Assembly: GCA_905250025.1 (NCBI GenBank)
Contig: CAJNOJ010000001.1
Span: forward strand, 1,178,001 to 1,242,000
DNA length: 64,000 nt
Source: Adineta ricciae
Taxonomy: Eukaryota; Rotifera; Eurotatoria; Adinetida; Adinetidae
Reading direction: 5' to 3'
Part shown: one piece after another, positions 33,394-46,140 of the stretch
How positions within the stretch are numbered: position 1 is the stretch's first letter
Layout of the letters: each line of letters begins with the position of its first letter
The notes under the pieces: model-generated
Told to the model about the DNA's origin: nothing
Database searches by the model: none
The model's input: only the letters and a program-made list of their open reading frames with translations
Made by a program: the position numbers and the translations under genes

Positions 33394-36129
33394 ATGAGTG
33401 AAGAACCACGTGAACAAATCCTGTCTGATTTCCAAGTAAGTTCTCTTATTTCAGCTGTTGCTTGTTTTTTCAATTCATGACTTTTCAGGATTGCACAGGT
33501 TTAGAAAACATGGAGGAGTGTATTCAAATTCTTCAGCAACATGAATGGAATCTAATAGTAAGACTCAATTGCCGATCGTCCCTATTCAAATCGATGTCAT
33601 TTTCAGGAAGCTATTCAAGCAGTGCATGAGGGGATTGGTGATGGAAATGATCATGAATCGACAGTCCCAGTTTATCAGACAATCGATGACCAGATGGTTT
33701 TGACAGGGCACAACCCAAGTATCACACGTCAGCCGAATTCATACGATTCAGATGATGTTGAAATTATTGGAACAGTATCTGCAGGAGCTCGTTTGCAAAC
33801 CACTAGTGATTCAGGTACGTTCCTTTGGTCAGTGAAGTCAAGTCTACTGCTCTTTTTAGCCCGAAATTTACATTTTCAAGTTGAATACCATGATCAGACA
33901 GAACACGTCCATATATCTGAAAACGAAACAGTTCGTATGTAATCCATGATAGACTTGTTCGTTCGGATTGCTTCGAAGGATTTTGCTTTATAGATAAATT
34001 GCGTGAAAAAGTCGCGGAAAAGGTTTCCGTTCCTGTTCATCAACAAGATTTCCTCAACTGGAAAATGAAGAGTTTCGATGAACGAGTATGCATATGCAAA
34101 TGAACTTGATTAGCATTAATGATACCTCTCCTTTTCTTTAGACGAAATTGCGCGATCTTCGTCTTCCATTAGAAAATATTATCAAGCTATCTTCGATAAG
34201 AGATGACTCTGCTCAGTAAGTTATTCGATATTTTTCTTCGATCGAACTGTCTTACGGAACGACTTCAGCAGAATCTACAATCATACTACTACATCATCAC
34301 ATAATTCAGGCGAATTTCCACTGACGGTGCTATGTGAAGATAAATTTGGCTCGACAGTTCCATACAAACTTCTTTTAGAGCCATATACAACGATCCTCGA
34401 AGTATATTCGTAACCGAGAAACAAAACAGAGGCATTGATTTCGATGTTTAGATTAAGAAACATATGGAGAACCTCGCACGTATACCTATACATCAGCAAC
34501 TTTGGCAAGGTTTACTAGGTGCAACCGACTCCGTAAGAGAAATCTGAATTTTTTGACGTCGCGATCCACTTCTTGACTTTCCAGGATGCATTGCGTCAGA
34601 CACAAATTGTTCAAAATGGAACACTAGTTGTTCGCCATTCAGGCACATCACCAAATCAAAAGCTATCAACGACAAGACAGAATTTATCAGTAAGAAGTTC
34701 AATAGGGACCGAAATGTCATCTGAAATCTTGCCTTTTTCGTATATGGATAGCCATCAGCAAGTACTAAAAATCATGACGACGATGAGAACATGGACACTG
34801 ATCATGATATAATAGTAGAAGACATCGAAGACAATGATATCGGTGTTCTACCTTCGACGACGTCAACGACAACAGTCAGCGAAGGTCGAGAACCACTTAG
34901 TAAGTTGAAGCTGCAAATCGATCAAATACTATTCCTTTATTTTAGTACCTGACGAGTTTACCGATGAAGTATTTGCTCTTCAGCATTTCTCGAGCGTCTT
35001 TCAGTCACGTTATGGTTCATCTGGTCCTATACTACACATGGGCTCACTAGATCAAGCATTGCAAGAGTCCCTCTATGCGTCCATACACAGTGTAAATGTT
35101 TCCCTATTGAGATGAAAACGTCCTCTATCGATTGGATTCGTTTTTCAGAGACGTCCACTGGCTATTTATCTCCATAATGATCAATCGATTTGTGCAAATG
35201 TATTCTGTGCTCAGGTGTTAGCCCTTGATTCGACTATTGAATACCTAGCGAATAACTATGTCTTTTGGGCTTGGGATGTCACATCAGATGTTAATCGAAC
35301 ACGGTAGTCATCAACAGAGATCGTTTTCCTTGATCTGACCTTCTTCGTTTTTCTTCTAGGTTACTGGAAACACTTCGACGATGTGTGGGCAATCAATGTG
35401 CACAGCGTGTTGGCTGCATGGAAAAGAACGATTTTCCATTACTATTGATTGTCACTCGTTCCCGTGGATTGTTAGAATTGAATAGTATTATCGAAGGCAA
35501 AAGTACGCCAAGTGAAGTTTTGTTAAATCTTATTCAGTCCCATGATTCATTTGAACAACAACGATTACATGATATGGATGAAGAATTAATGAGGGAAAAA
35601 CGTGAGAATCTTAAACGCGAACAAGAAGATGAATACGAACAATCACGTCGAGCTGATCTTGCTAAACAGCAAGCGCGAGAACAAGAAGAACGAGAGAGTA
35701 AATTGCGAATCGAACAACGCTCGGTAAGAATGAACAAGTTAACTTTTTTGTTCAATTGAACGGCTTCTCGTCTATAGCAACAACAACAAGAATCAAAAGC
35801 TCGTCTCCCAGACGAACCGGACGAATCAGAAAAGAATATCACTCGATTAAAAATTCGTCTACCCAACGATGAAGGTATACTGATGAGACGGTTTCGTCTA
35901 CAAGACAATCTTCAAGTATTATTTGACTATTTAACAAGCGAAGGACGAATGTTAGGCGAATACAAACTCTTAACCACCTTTCCGAAACGAGATGTAAGTC
36001 AACGATTAAACTCCTTTGTTTATTTGCAATTTGTCTTCTGATATTTAGTTAACTACATTGAACTCGACAGACACATTCGAACAGTTAAAATTATATCCCC
36101 AAGAGCAACTGATTCTCGAATCTTTGTAA
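33394..36129 (+). CDS. FAF1: FAS-associated factor 1 (UBA-UAS-UBX protein)
   Basis: About eleven exons. The N-terminal UBA domain reads ILSDFQDCTGLENMEECIQI then LQQHEWNLIEAIQAV, matching FAF1 'ILADFQACTGIEN'. A ubiquitin-like region follows (LHFQVEYHDQTEHVHISENE). Next comes the UAS thioredoxin-like domain: FSSVFQSRYGSSGPILHMGS, RPLAIYLHNDQS, NYVFWAWDVTSD. A long charged coiled coil (about 35560-35740) precedes the C-terminal UBX domain: TRLKIRLPNDEGILMRRFRL ... VLFDYL ... TTFPKRDLTTLNSTDTFEQL. FAF1 binds ubiquitinated clients and p97/VCP, linking them to the proteasome and to apoptosis signalling. The domain order equals the ~650-aa human protein. The start was chosen at the ATG of the UBA exon. 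Confidence 0.9.
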
Positions 36130-36348
36130 ATTATTCATCATTATCTTCCTAGAAACCATGAACATAACCGTTCGCCTTTTATTGTTCATACAGTTGAGAA
36201 GAAATTCAGAACTCAAAATTGTCTTGTTGTCTATATATGTTTCTTGCATTTCCATTTCAACTGTTGATTTGTTTTCTTTCCTTGATGACATTTTATTTCT
36301 GCATAGCAATAAAAAGTTGATGATTTTATGAAAGTCACTTAAGAAGTG

Positions 36349-37234
36349 CTAACAGTCGAACACCGGATTGGTCAGTAGAAATAGACCGGATGATGGAGGT
36401 GTTACTGGATAACAAGAATCGGCGCATAATCGTGAAGGATTATTATTACCGCACCAACTAGGCACGTTCATCATTCGAATTACTCGATCGACTATATCGT
36501 CTGCACATAAGGAAGGATTTTCATTCAACAAATCGGCAATTAACAATCGAGCACAGTTGAATATATCTACGTACTAAAATGAAAACAAAATAAAGACGAA
36601 ATCTATGAAAAGTATCGACATCTACATCGCATGGATTGATAAGATCTTTCAATCGACATTGAATTTGTTTGATAAAGAAATCGACGATCTACATATGAGT
36701 GAAAGGATATTTGCTATCGGTTTCAGTCGAAGAGATATTCACAGTTTCATCGGTATGACATGCATTGAATTTCTTCCGATGGATTATTCTGAATAGCTCG
36801 CTAGCTACGACTTTCTTAGTAAGAGTAACGATGTCTTACTTCATTGTTTCGATATTTTGTTGCGAAAACAAACTATTACCCGATTTATCAGACAATGTTC
36901 GCGGACACATTCGAGTGAGAAACGAATTCGCAAATCGTTCTTGTTGACGATAAGCTTTCTCTTTGAGTACATCGGGCTGACATAATGATACACGTTGATT
37001 ATGATAAAATGAACCATCTGATGTCCTATTTCAAAGACCAATCAACGAATTATGTTGTGAAACTTACAATCTTGATTGATTGTTTGAAACATATTTGAAC
37101 ATTGAACAGGTACAAAGCGTGTCAACAGCAATTGTTGACATGGTCGCCAATCATCATTCTTAAGGCGAGTATTGAAAGAATTACAATTGAATGAATTAGA
37201 TGGTTCACATATATTCATCACTGATCTACATAAA
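36349..37234 (-). CDS. Cys-rich protein, unknown, partly resolved
   Basis: Three coding exons can be supported. The first (from acceptor at 37234) reads CRSVMNICEPSNSFNCNSFN ... DDWRPCQQLLLTRFVPVQC. It joins in phase (T|AT) to YGSFYHNQRVSLCQPDVLKE ... FLTRMCPRTLSD near 36990-36880. The last (36566-36349) reads NCARLLIADLLNENPSLCAD ... CADSCYPVTPP, ending NPVFDC. Between the second and last is about 330 bp with possible small exons that I could not join. Regular Cys spacing suggests an extracellular disulfide-rich protein, but no signal peptide exon was found; the 5' end may be the Met at 37218 or further upstream. It lies 116 bp after the glycoprotein stop on the same strand. Confidence 0.45.
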
Positions 37235-37350
37235 CTGCACAAAAAATTTTCATAGACTATGCGCCTTTATTCAAGTAGACATTATTCTTGATCATCAATG
37301 TATAAAGTTTTTCTGATCGACATCTGTCAGTAGAGTTTCAACGAAGTTTT

Positions 37351-38529
37351 TCATGGAACGGGACGACAATTGAGAGACGGTCTAATAGCTCTAAGACCAT
37401 CCGCTGATTGATGTGTAATGAATATCGTATAATTTTCCATAATCATCAGATTGAACAAGTTTGTGCCTCCAACATTCATTTCGCCTAGAAGTGTGTTGTT
37501 TCGATGATAAATTCTGATCCGATCACTTCTTGGTTCAACTGCCCATATTCTTTGACAATTATCCACAACAAGATCGGTCGTTGGCGCACTATGGTCAATC
37601 TTACCACTAGCATCTGTCACCCATGTGTCATTAGGCTGCCGTCTATAAAGGTGAATATCCTGTCCATCAGCATTCCAACCAACGTAAAACGCCATTTCGT
37701 CTTGGGCAACGCCAATAGCATGAAGTTCTTCTCCTGGAGCAATATTTGGTATTATTGTACAATTATTTAATATTCCGGAATTGGGAACGATATCACATAA
37801 ATAAATACCAGATCCAGAGGCACCGGCAAGCATTTTCTGGGTCTTTTTGAGAAAGCGAATAGTTCGTATTTCAACACTCGTGTCCACGAGGCATAATCTC
37901 GGCCTCATGCTGCTGTTATACACACCAATATTTTTTGCAATTGTTCCAAAGTAATATCTCTCTTTGTAATAGCCAGCGGATAATAATGATGAAGTATGTT
38001 CCACAAAAATATTTTCACCTGTGAATCGATTGAAGCGGAGTAATGCATTCTGTTCAAGTTTGCTGCACGAAGTCACCGCTAAAATTGTATTGTTCTCACC
38101 TTCACTAAGCGTGAGGAATTCTTCAGTACTAATTGATGTATTCTGTAACATTCTGGTAATTTCCTCAATAAGCATCGTAGTGTTACAGCAGTCGTCTTTC
38201 TCTTCAAATGTACTATTCGGCCGCATCAAATATACATCCGCGTCATAATTTGGATACTCGATTTCATCACGCTTGGGTATAAAATAGTACATTTGACAGG
38301 TGAAATTCGACATTTCATGACGAATGCAGGTGAATAAAGCGACAACGGGATTATGAGCGGCATGGCAAAGACACTGATTACAACTGACTGTTTCGATCGT
38401 ATAGCCGGTATCGTTGTTTAGATCAAACGGTAGTTTGATAGAAGCATTGCGAAGAATGCCGTATGGAGAAAAACTCGCAGTTAGATATGGAACTAACGAA
38501 AGTACGAGAAAATAGTGGAGAACTCGCAT
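37351..38529 (-). CDS. Secreted N-glycosylated propeller-like protein, unknown
   Basis: A single frame of 392 aa. The signal peptide is MRVLHYFLVLSLVPYLTAS. About ten N-x-S/T sequons and several Cys (CNQCLCHAAH, DDCCNTT) indicate an extracellular protein. The C-terminal ~230 residues have repeating strands (LAVTSCSKLEQNALLRFNRF, AGASGSGIYLCDIV, TDLVVDNCQRIWAVEPRSDR, IRIYHRNNTLLGEMNVGGTN) like an NHL/SMP-30-type beta-propeller. I do not recognise a named family. A (ta)n tract just upstream (38567-38582) could act as its TATA element. The gene is intronless. It sits between Ku80 and a Cys-rich gene on the same strand. Confidence 0.75.
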   Translation of the reverse strand: MRVLHYFLVLSLVPYLTASFSPYGILRNASIKLPFDLNNDTGYTIETVSCNQCLCHAAHNPVVALFTCIRHEMSNFTCQMYYFIPKRDEIEYPNYDADVYLMRPNSTFEEKDDCCNTTMLIEEITRMLQNTSISTEEFLTLSEGENNTILAVTSCSKLEQNALLRFNRFTGENIFVEHTSSLLSAGYYKERYYFGTIAKNIGVYNSSMRPRLCLVDTSVEIRTIRFLKKTQKMLAGASGSGIYLCDIVPNSGILNNCTIIPNIAPGEELHAIGVAQDEMAFYVGWNADGQDIHLYRRQPNDTWVTDASGKIDHSAPTTDLVVDNCQRIWAVEPRSDRIRIYHRNNTLLGEMNVGGTNLFNLMIMENYTIFITHQSADGLRAIRPSLNCRPVP

Positions 38530-38566
38530 TATTTTAGAGTGAATAGAGAAGGATTTAATGAATGTG

Positions 38567-38582
38567 TATATATATATATATA
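38567..38582. repeat. (TA)n tract, possible TATA element
   Basis: Eight TA units 38 bp upstream of the glycoprotein start on the minus strand. It could serve as a TATA box or be a plain microsatellite. Confidence 0.5.
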
Positions 38583-39029
38583 CTCGAAGAAAATATAATC
38601 GATTGTTAATTATTAAATAGCTATGTAGAAAATAGTTTTGTCACGTATTCGATGAATTTTATACATGAATAATTAAGTAATAAAAACAATACAATTTGTT
38701 TTTGACGTGTTTAATCGAAAGTACACGAGACCAACAAAACTTTTCACTAAGTACTACTTCATAGCCGATAGTCTGACTTTTCAAATGTTGTCGTTCTTAC
38801 TATTTTGATTGTTTTTTTCTCAGATACATCAATACTTGTTGTTCCAAGAAGAAGTCGTCTGATTTCTCATTATTAACTTGAAAAAATAATATTTATTGTT
38901 ATTATTTTGATCACTGCTTATTACAATATCATTAGTCAAACAAAAGCACATCACAAAAACGAGATTTTATATACAAAAATATAAAATTTTCTAGACGAAC
39001 ATTGAGACTAAAACGTGTGCTGTCGATTT
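38583..39029. other. Intergenic
   Basis: About 450 bp between the Ku80 3' end and the glycoprotein promoter. Very AT-rich, with tttatt/aataaa-type strings on both strands near 38680 and 38890. Confidence 0.4.
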
Positions 39030-42000
39030 TCAGATGAGATCAAACTAAAATCAACGAAACAGTGAAGCTTATCTTCCCGTATGAACAATATATTTCACTT
39101 ACAAGATCTTCTTCATTTTCATCCTGGTCACCGGCGATTGATGTGTTGTTCATTACTTCATTCGCTGTCTCTTCTTCGAGAAATTTCTTTGCTTCAACGG
39201 GTATCACATTGGATTCAATACATTCTTCACTGGTTATTAAACTGATTTTCTCTAAAAACACAAAGAATGCACACTAATCTAATCGGAACCGTTCGTTCTC
39301 TCAGACAACATGGTTTCTAACTTCTTGTCACATACCATCAATAATTTTCTTCCAGAAATCTTTTCGTCCATCGACATCTGCTGCTTTTCGTTTCAATAGA
39401 GTCTCGAAGTCATTGAACAGTTTTGGTTCTAGTTTAGCAAGACATGTTTCACGTAAACATTGCACGCATTGCAATGCTTTGTCGAATAATGAATCACCAT
39501 GAGAATTGTTAATAAGGTCGATGATGAGTGTGCACATTTGCTTGCAAACATCGGAGAACGAAGGTGAGCCCTGTTCAATTAAAATCTTGAAATCTTCGAC
39601 TGGTGTCACAGTACCAACGGTCTTCAATGCTGCCTTCTTTTTCGCCGCTGCTTGAGCTTCGAATGATGTAGAATCGATCGCAGCTTCTTCACCATTCTCT
39701 TCATGTCGAGCTTTCTTCGTCGAACTAAAAGAAGAATGAATCCATTATCTTCATTTAAACTATCTTCTCGCTCCTACATATCATTACTGCCAAAAAGTGC
39801 ATCACCAGTTGTAATCTTTTGTCGGCGATTTGTATCTCGAAGGACAAATTGATCATGAATTTCATCTATTGTTCGTTTACTTCTCGCTGCTATCGAACGA
39901 ATCAACGCGTCATTCATTTCCATCACTGTGTTTGTTAATGCTAATGGTTCTTCAGGCGAGATAGCACGTCGAGCAATTGACTAAATTCAAATCTTAATGA
40001 AAACAAACCATGCGAATGAGAGACAAATTCATACTTGAAACATGCGTTGGATATATGGGTTAGAAATTAATTCTGGCTGGAATGATTGTTCACCTCTAAA
40101 TCAGTACCAAAATGTTGCTTTTCATTTTCACGCTTATTCAAGTTATCCATACCCTCGATCAGCATGTGTTAAATCCATCGTTGTAATCAAATTGTCGATT
40201 GTTTTTAATTGTTCCTCACTGGGTTGGTTTCGCTTGATCGCATCAAGATTGTCAAAGTCAAATCCACGTACATCTTCTGCAAATGGCAATTTTACGTAAT
40301 ACATACACTAACATGAAAAACGAACAATGAATCTTCGTGGTTTTTATATTCTTCTTACAATATGATCGTGCGCAATATGTGGACGTAAGAATCCCAATTC
40401 AGGTGAGCTTCTTTCACTGAAACATTTGCGAACAATAGCTACACTATTTGTTTCGTACATCGCTTGGACGAGGCCAGTGAAAGTTTGAGCTTCTTCCTAA
40501 ATGAACGAGAGAAAAAGAGCAATAGGATACAGTTCGATGATAAAAATACCTCGTATGCAGGCTCGGCAATGACTTCATACACGGTGTCGCCTAAGTAAAG
40601 ACTTCGTCGCATCTAAATACCAGTAAATGAGTGAATACACTGGAGATATGTTCTCTAGAACCAACCATATTCGCATCAGAAAATCCAATAATGGAGAAAC
40701 ATTTTTCACTTTGGTACTTCATATCTTCTAATGTTTCTTTTGTAATCGGTACGAAAGTTGTTCCATAGCGAAAACCATCGGTTAATTCCTCTTTTTCAAT
40801 TTCCTCATCTTGTTCGTCTCGAGTGTAACGACTACGATCAACTTTGATCTCCGTTGTTGGATCGCGTGCGTAGACTTTCTTTAAGCGAAATATTCCTGGT
40901 TTGTTGTCTTTAACCTAGTAGATAATGAAGTAGATAATTATCTTTTAAGCAAATGATCAGCTTTTCTCACTTGAATGTAAGTACAAATATGTAGTTTAAG
41001 ATCAGCCAACTGCATCACATATTTTGTTGCTGTTGGCTTCACACTTTTCGACTGATGAACACTGAGAATACCCAATGCTTCGCTGAAATCGTATAAATCG
41101 AAGTTGACTCGTCTCTTGTTATGGTGCGACCTTACCGAAATGTAAACAGACTTCCTTCGGTTGTATTAACAATGTCACTAATGACACGAATGCCAGTTTT
41201 TTGCTGTGGTGTTAAGGGCTTCTTTGGACTCTGATGATGATTATTGGTAGTTGGACGGGCGCTTGCTGATTCTTCTTGATCATGGCCATTCGTTTGCATA
41301 GGTGAACCAGGTTGATTGTTTTGATGGCCATCGTCATCATCAGTAGCATCCTCATTTCCTTGATCTTGTTGACCCCACGTAGGACCAATTGCATCAACAA
41401 TGATATCTTGTCGTCGAAGGGAGTCAACAATAATCTGAAGATTGCTATCACTAAATGGTGTAGCCGCATTGGTAAACAAGAGAATACGCTTGGCAGCATA
41501 ACCACGTTTTCCCCTATGCAAAACCGAAACATATTTCAGAATCAATCGATTGAAAGGTTACTCTGTTTCTCGTCGAAGATGATCTGCAGCGACAACGACA
41601 GCATCAACTACTAGAAAAACCAATTCTTATCTCATGCCAATGCCATTCTTTTCTAACTACTTACAATCAGCCGGACTATTCCCCGGTCGTATCTTTTGAA
41701 TTTCTTCAAATAGATGCCAATTGGCAGGTGCTAAGGAAAACGTCACATTAATATTTTGGTAGTTATCATCATCAGCTAATTCATTATTTGTGTCGTCAGC
41801 ACCGTACAAGATCAACGCTAATTCGTCTTTACTTTGCTGAAACATCTATTTACCAAGAGGATGAATGTTTTGTCAAAATGAAGTCAACAGCTCCAGCTTA
41901 CTTTCCGCTGAACAATCATTTGAAGAATATCACTAGTAATCTGTAAGGGTGTATCAAAGCCTGGTGCTGCTTGAGACATGCCAACACCGATATCCACTAC

Positions 42001-42082
42001 AAGAGCTAATGCTTCCTACGAATACAACAAACTTATCGGAATCGAAGATGCAATAGTCAGTATGTACTTTATTGGCGGCCAT
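39030..42082 (-). CDS. XRCC5: Ku80, DNA double-strand-break repair subunit
   Basis: More than ten exons. Exon 1 is MAANK, joining over a ~53-bp intron to EALALVVDIGVGMSQAAPGF, the start of the vWA-like domain. Further motifs are DELALILYGADDTNN, KRGYAAKRILLFTNAATPFS and a central Ku core with acidic and Lys-rich parts. The C-terminal DNA-PKcs-binding helical domain (PVEDFKILIEQGSPSFSDVC ... FETLLKRKAADVDGRKDFW) is followed by ISLITSEECIESNVIPVEAK and KFLEEE. A final mini-exon (39044-39030) gives DLFDLI, matching the human end DDLLDMI. Ku80 with Ku70 rings DNA ends to start non-homologous end joining. A ~55-residue acidic/Gln-rich insert lies in the vWA domain near 41180-41390. Confidence 0.92.
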
Positions 42083-42362
42083 GTATTTGATGTTCTATAT
42101 GTTTTTCCTATTTCAATCTAAAAGAACTTTTCAGATTTGTGTTGACTAGTTAGTTTGAAATATAGTTGCTAAAGAGGTACTAGAACTAAAATGACAGTCT
42201 CGATAAACAAGAACAAAATTGAAATGTGAAAAGAGAACGAAAGAAACAAATAAAACACACGCATATATGAAAATCGAAATGATTAAAAGGAGGAGGGTGA
42301 AGTCAAAGTGAAAATTCGATTGTTCATGTTTGTATTTCAGAAAGAGGATCAGCGAAACTTAT

Positions 42363-45106
42363 CTAAAGAGCAAAATGACGGAGAAGCGCCATGACACCAG
42401 CAGCAATGCCACCAGTCACAGGCACGGTGACAATCCATGCGACGATAATATTTCGAAATAAAGACCAATCGACGCTTTGCTTTGAACGAACACGACCAAT
42501 CGCTACTACACTACCAACTTTGCAATGAGTCGTACTAATTGGAATTGAAAAATTCGACGCGAAAAGAACGGTAAATGCAGTGGAAATTTCAATAATAAAA
42601 CCACTAAACGAGATTTTCCATTGTTGAGCTGCCGTCAAGATGATCAACTTTACCTCGATGGAGTAATTTTTGTCAAATCTTCTCCAATGGTTCGAATCAC
42701 ACGACGACCCCAAACCCAAAGTCCAACTGATATGCCAAGACCGCCAAAGAATAAAACCCAAAGTGGTGTGGCGGATTTCGCAGCTATGACACCATCGACA
42801 TAGACCAACCAGAGACCAATTAATGGACCAATTGCATTACTGAGAGAGAGAGAGGTATGTAATTTTATGATGGAACTCGATGCGACAAAATGAGTACCTG
42901 ACATCATTTCCACCATGTGCAAATGCTCCAAATATGGCAGTAAGAATCTGCAGATATTTAAAGATGGTTGCAATTTCCAAGGAATCATTGGTTGTATCGA
43001 TCTTTTTCTAATGGAAGATTTCGTGTTCTTGAAATTGCTTATGCATACGAAGAAGAAACACATACCTTTTTTGTTGAAATTTCAGGCATTTTATCTTCCA
43101 CTTCATCTAAATCTTCATTTGAACTCGCTTGATTTCCTGATAACGTTGACACATTATCATCATCTAGATAAATATTCCACATAGAACATTCGTTTCATAC
43201 AATCGATACCAACTAACCTGAAGCTAGTAATAAGCTTTTATTTTCACTAAGCACAGAAGCTGCTGGTGCACTATTCGTATTTGAATATTGAGGTAAACGA
43301 TAAATTTTGGTTTTCTGAGAAAACATCAACTCTTAGGCTTCATAATTTCATTTCATTTTTCTTACTTCGCGAATGATCGATGGTGCTGGATTAGCTCGAT
43401 GTGTTGCGACATTTACATTATCTGTCGCTACTGGATCATATCGTACACGTTCATTTTCTCGACGTCCGCGAGACACGGTACTAAATCCTGAATTGGATAA
43501 GGTTTCCGAATCTTTCCGTATACGTTGCATTTCGACTGAAAACTCAAATGCCCATACACCAAAATGTGTTTGCCGAGACACTTACCATAAGGACGAAATT
43601 GATCAGGGTGCTGTTGTTGGTAACGAATAAGATCATATTCTTTCAGCATGGATATATGATCTATCTGCGTTTCCTTGTCACTTGTATTCACGTTTTCCAA
43701 ACGGGTTACTAAATTAACAATCAACCATAGCGATTTATGATAAGGAAAGTCTTTCCCATTAATAGCGCAAGCGACTAGTACTTTCAATGAAGGACTTCTC
43801 AAAGTTTCCTCTGCAGAATTAGTGCAAACTAAATTGAGCATTAGGATCTGTTAGAAAACCATATACATACACAAATGATATATAGGCCTTGTGAAAAAGA
43901 TTCTTGCATAACATCACGCTGTAGATTCAAAACAAGATGTTTACCTGTATAGGTTTCAAATCGACCTTCAGTCTTGGTCAGTTGCGGTTTCTCATCTCGA
44001 CTTCCCAGTTCACGTTTCTTTTTCAATGTTTCTATAGAGTAAACCGTTGGCTTAAATCATCATTCGAATGGCTTTTACCCTCGATACTGCGTTTCAAACG
44101 TGGCTTAACAACTATCATAATAAACAAGCCTACGAGCACTCCAATGCTGACTGTGATAATAACATTTCCCCATAATTTTATCTTGTGAAAGTGCAGCACT
44201 AAATTTAGATAAATCAAATCTAATATTCGATCAGTGAAATCATTCGAACGAACTTGGTGGTGCTGAATGAATGATGGAGAACGCATTGATCATTATTGTG
44301 GCACTGTAAAAAAATGGTAACCAAGCGAGACCGATTCTAAGATGATCTTCCTACGAATACATCGAATTGATTTGTTTTCATCAAAATCAACAAGTTTACT
44401 TACTTGTTGAAGAATAAACTTGCGAATGACAAGGAAAGCGCTGATAGAAATTATGCCTGCTAATGCAGGTGAAATGAACCATGAAGCTCCTATAAGAGAA
44501 CACATACCATGAACAATACAATTTGTATCAGTAAATCTTTCTTCGTACCGATTTTGCCGAATACAGCCCACTGAATACTACTAGAGCCTCGTGCGACAAG
44601 TGCAAAACCAACTGTTGCACCTACAATACTATGTGTGCCAGATACTGGTAAATTGAAGAATGTTGCAACCAATAACCAAATACAGCAACCTGGAAGATAA
44701 GCGAATAGGTTGGATTGAAAAGAACAACACTCGAAAACGATAGATCTGGATTTACCAATCAAAGAAGAAAGTTGACCAAGCATTAATTCTTTTGGATTAT
44801 CAAACGTTGACAGATCAATAATACCTTTTCTTATCGTATCCGATACTTTCGCTCCTAAATATCGAATTCCAGCAATCATACAACGAATGTCATTTTTTTC
44901 ATACCGATCAATATCGATCCAAGAATTTCGAAGATCGTTGCTAAAATACATGCTTGTCTTAGCGTTAATACTTTACTTCCAACACTTGTACCAAACGAAT
45001 TAGCAACATCATTCGCTCCGATGCCAAATGCGAGTATAAAAGCAACGATAAAGCCAATAATTAAAATCCACAACAAATCAATTGAATATGGTTCAACAAC
45101 GATCAT
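42363..45106 (-). CDS. SLC20A: Sodium-dependent phosphate transporter (SLC20/PiT)
   Basis: About eight exons. The N-terminus carries the PiT signature: [20 protein letters not shown] then [18 protein letters not shown]. Next are [20 protein letters not shown] and [21 protein letters not shown] long hydrophilic central loop (about 43070-44030) is variable, as in the family. The C-terminal repeat shows [52 protein letters not shown] and [17 protein letters not shown]. PiT proteins import phosphate with sodium across the plasma membrane; paired GANDVAN and STTHxKVG motifs come from an internal duplication. It lies 280 bp upstream of Ku80 on the same strand. A purine repeat (gagagag) in an intron lies near 42842. 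Confidence 0.92.
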
Positions 45107-46140
45107 GATATGTGTCGTGTTGACTGATCTGAAGTTGTAAGTGATTCTTTATTGACTCGAGTCGTACTTGGATATTCAAATTGTATTCATAATGACTATT
45201 AATATTGATACGGTTCCTTCTCTGAAGAAAGAAGATTTATAATTCATGATTCTACTGGTATTGCATGTTGATTATGAATATTCTCTACCGATTGGTTCGA
45301 AACAGAGGTCCAATGAAAGAACTATTTGTTTTAGATGTCACTACAGTCAAAATATGTTCCTGATGAAGAAAGAGGTAACCACAAGAAATAACTTTTCTTT
45401 CCAGCGAAATGCTACGTGCAAATTTCTTCTGTGAATACGAATAATTGACATTTTATCAGCTCATACATTCCTCAATATACATGAGAAAGATAACAACTAC
45501 ACATTTTTCAATATGATAAATCGATAAATATTTTGTACATGCACTGTAGTGATGATCTTTGAATCATCGTTCTGACACGAAACTGCCCAAGTCATGTTTC
45601 AATGCATATCACACGTCTCTCCAACCATATAAGGAAAAGAAGTGAATATCAAATCATTTCATGCTATGGAGAATAACCTTTACGAACATATGTTATCAAA
45701 ACATGCATAGAGATAGCTGAGAAACTCGTAATTTTGTTTTCATCTGATTATTTTCTAAGAACTATCCAGAGCGATCGTTGAATGCATCCTCTTCTTGTAT
45801 CAATACGACTAGCATGATAACAACAAATCTCTAATCGACTGTATAAATCAACACAACTGATATCATCTTTCTCACATCATCAACATATTTCCATCTCCTA
45901 TGATCAATATTTTGTTTCAGTCGATCTATAAGCTAATATAACGATTCGTGTGCTGTTATTTCTTTATTTTATTTCATCAATATATGTTTCTCTGTTATCT
46001 ACGAATAATTATAAATACATGTGTCTAGGGGTACTCTGCATTAATGATATGTTGTCGTACCACTGGCACTCACACACGCATGCATAGTTGCATGAATCAA
46101 ACAGGAGAGGAAATATAACTTGTCAAGTATTGTTCAGTTT
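45107..46140. other. Intergenic
   Basis: About 1 kb between SLC20A and the unknown Ser/Asn-rich gene. AT-rich; no supported feature. Confidence 0.5.
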
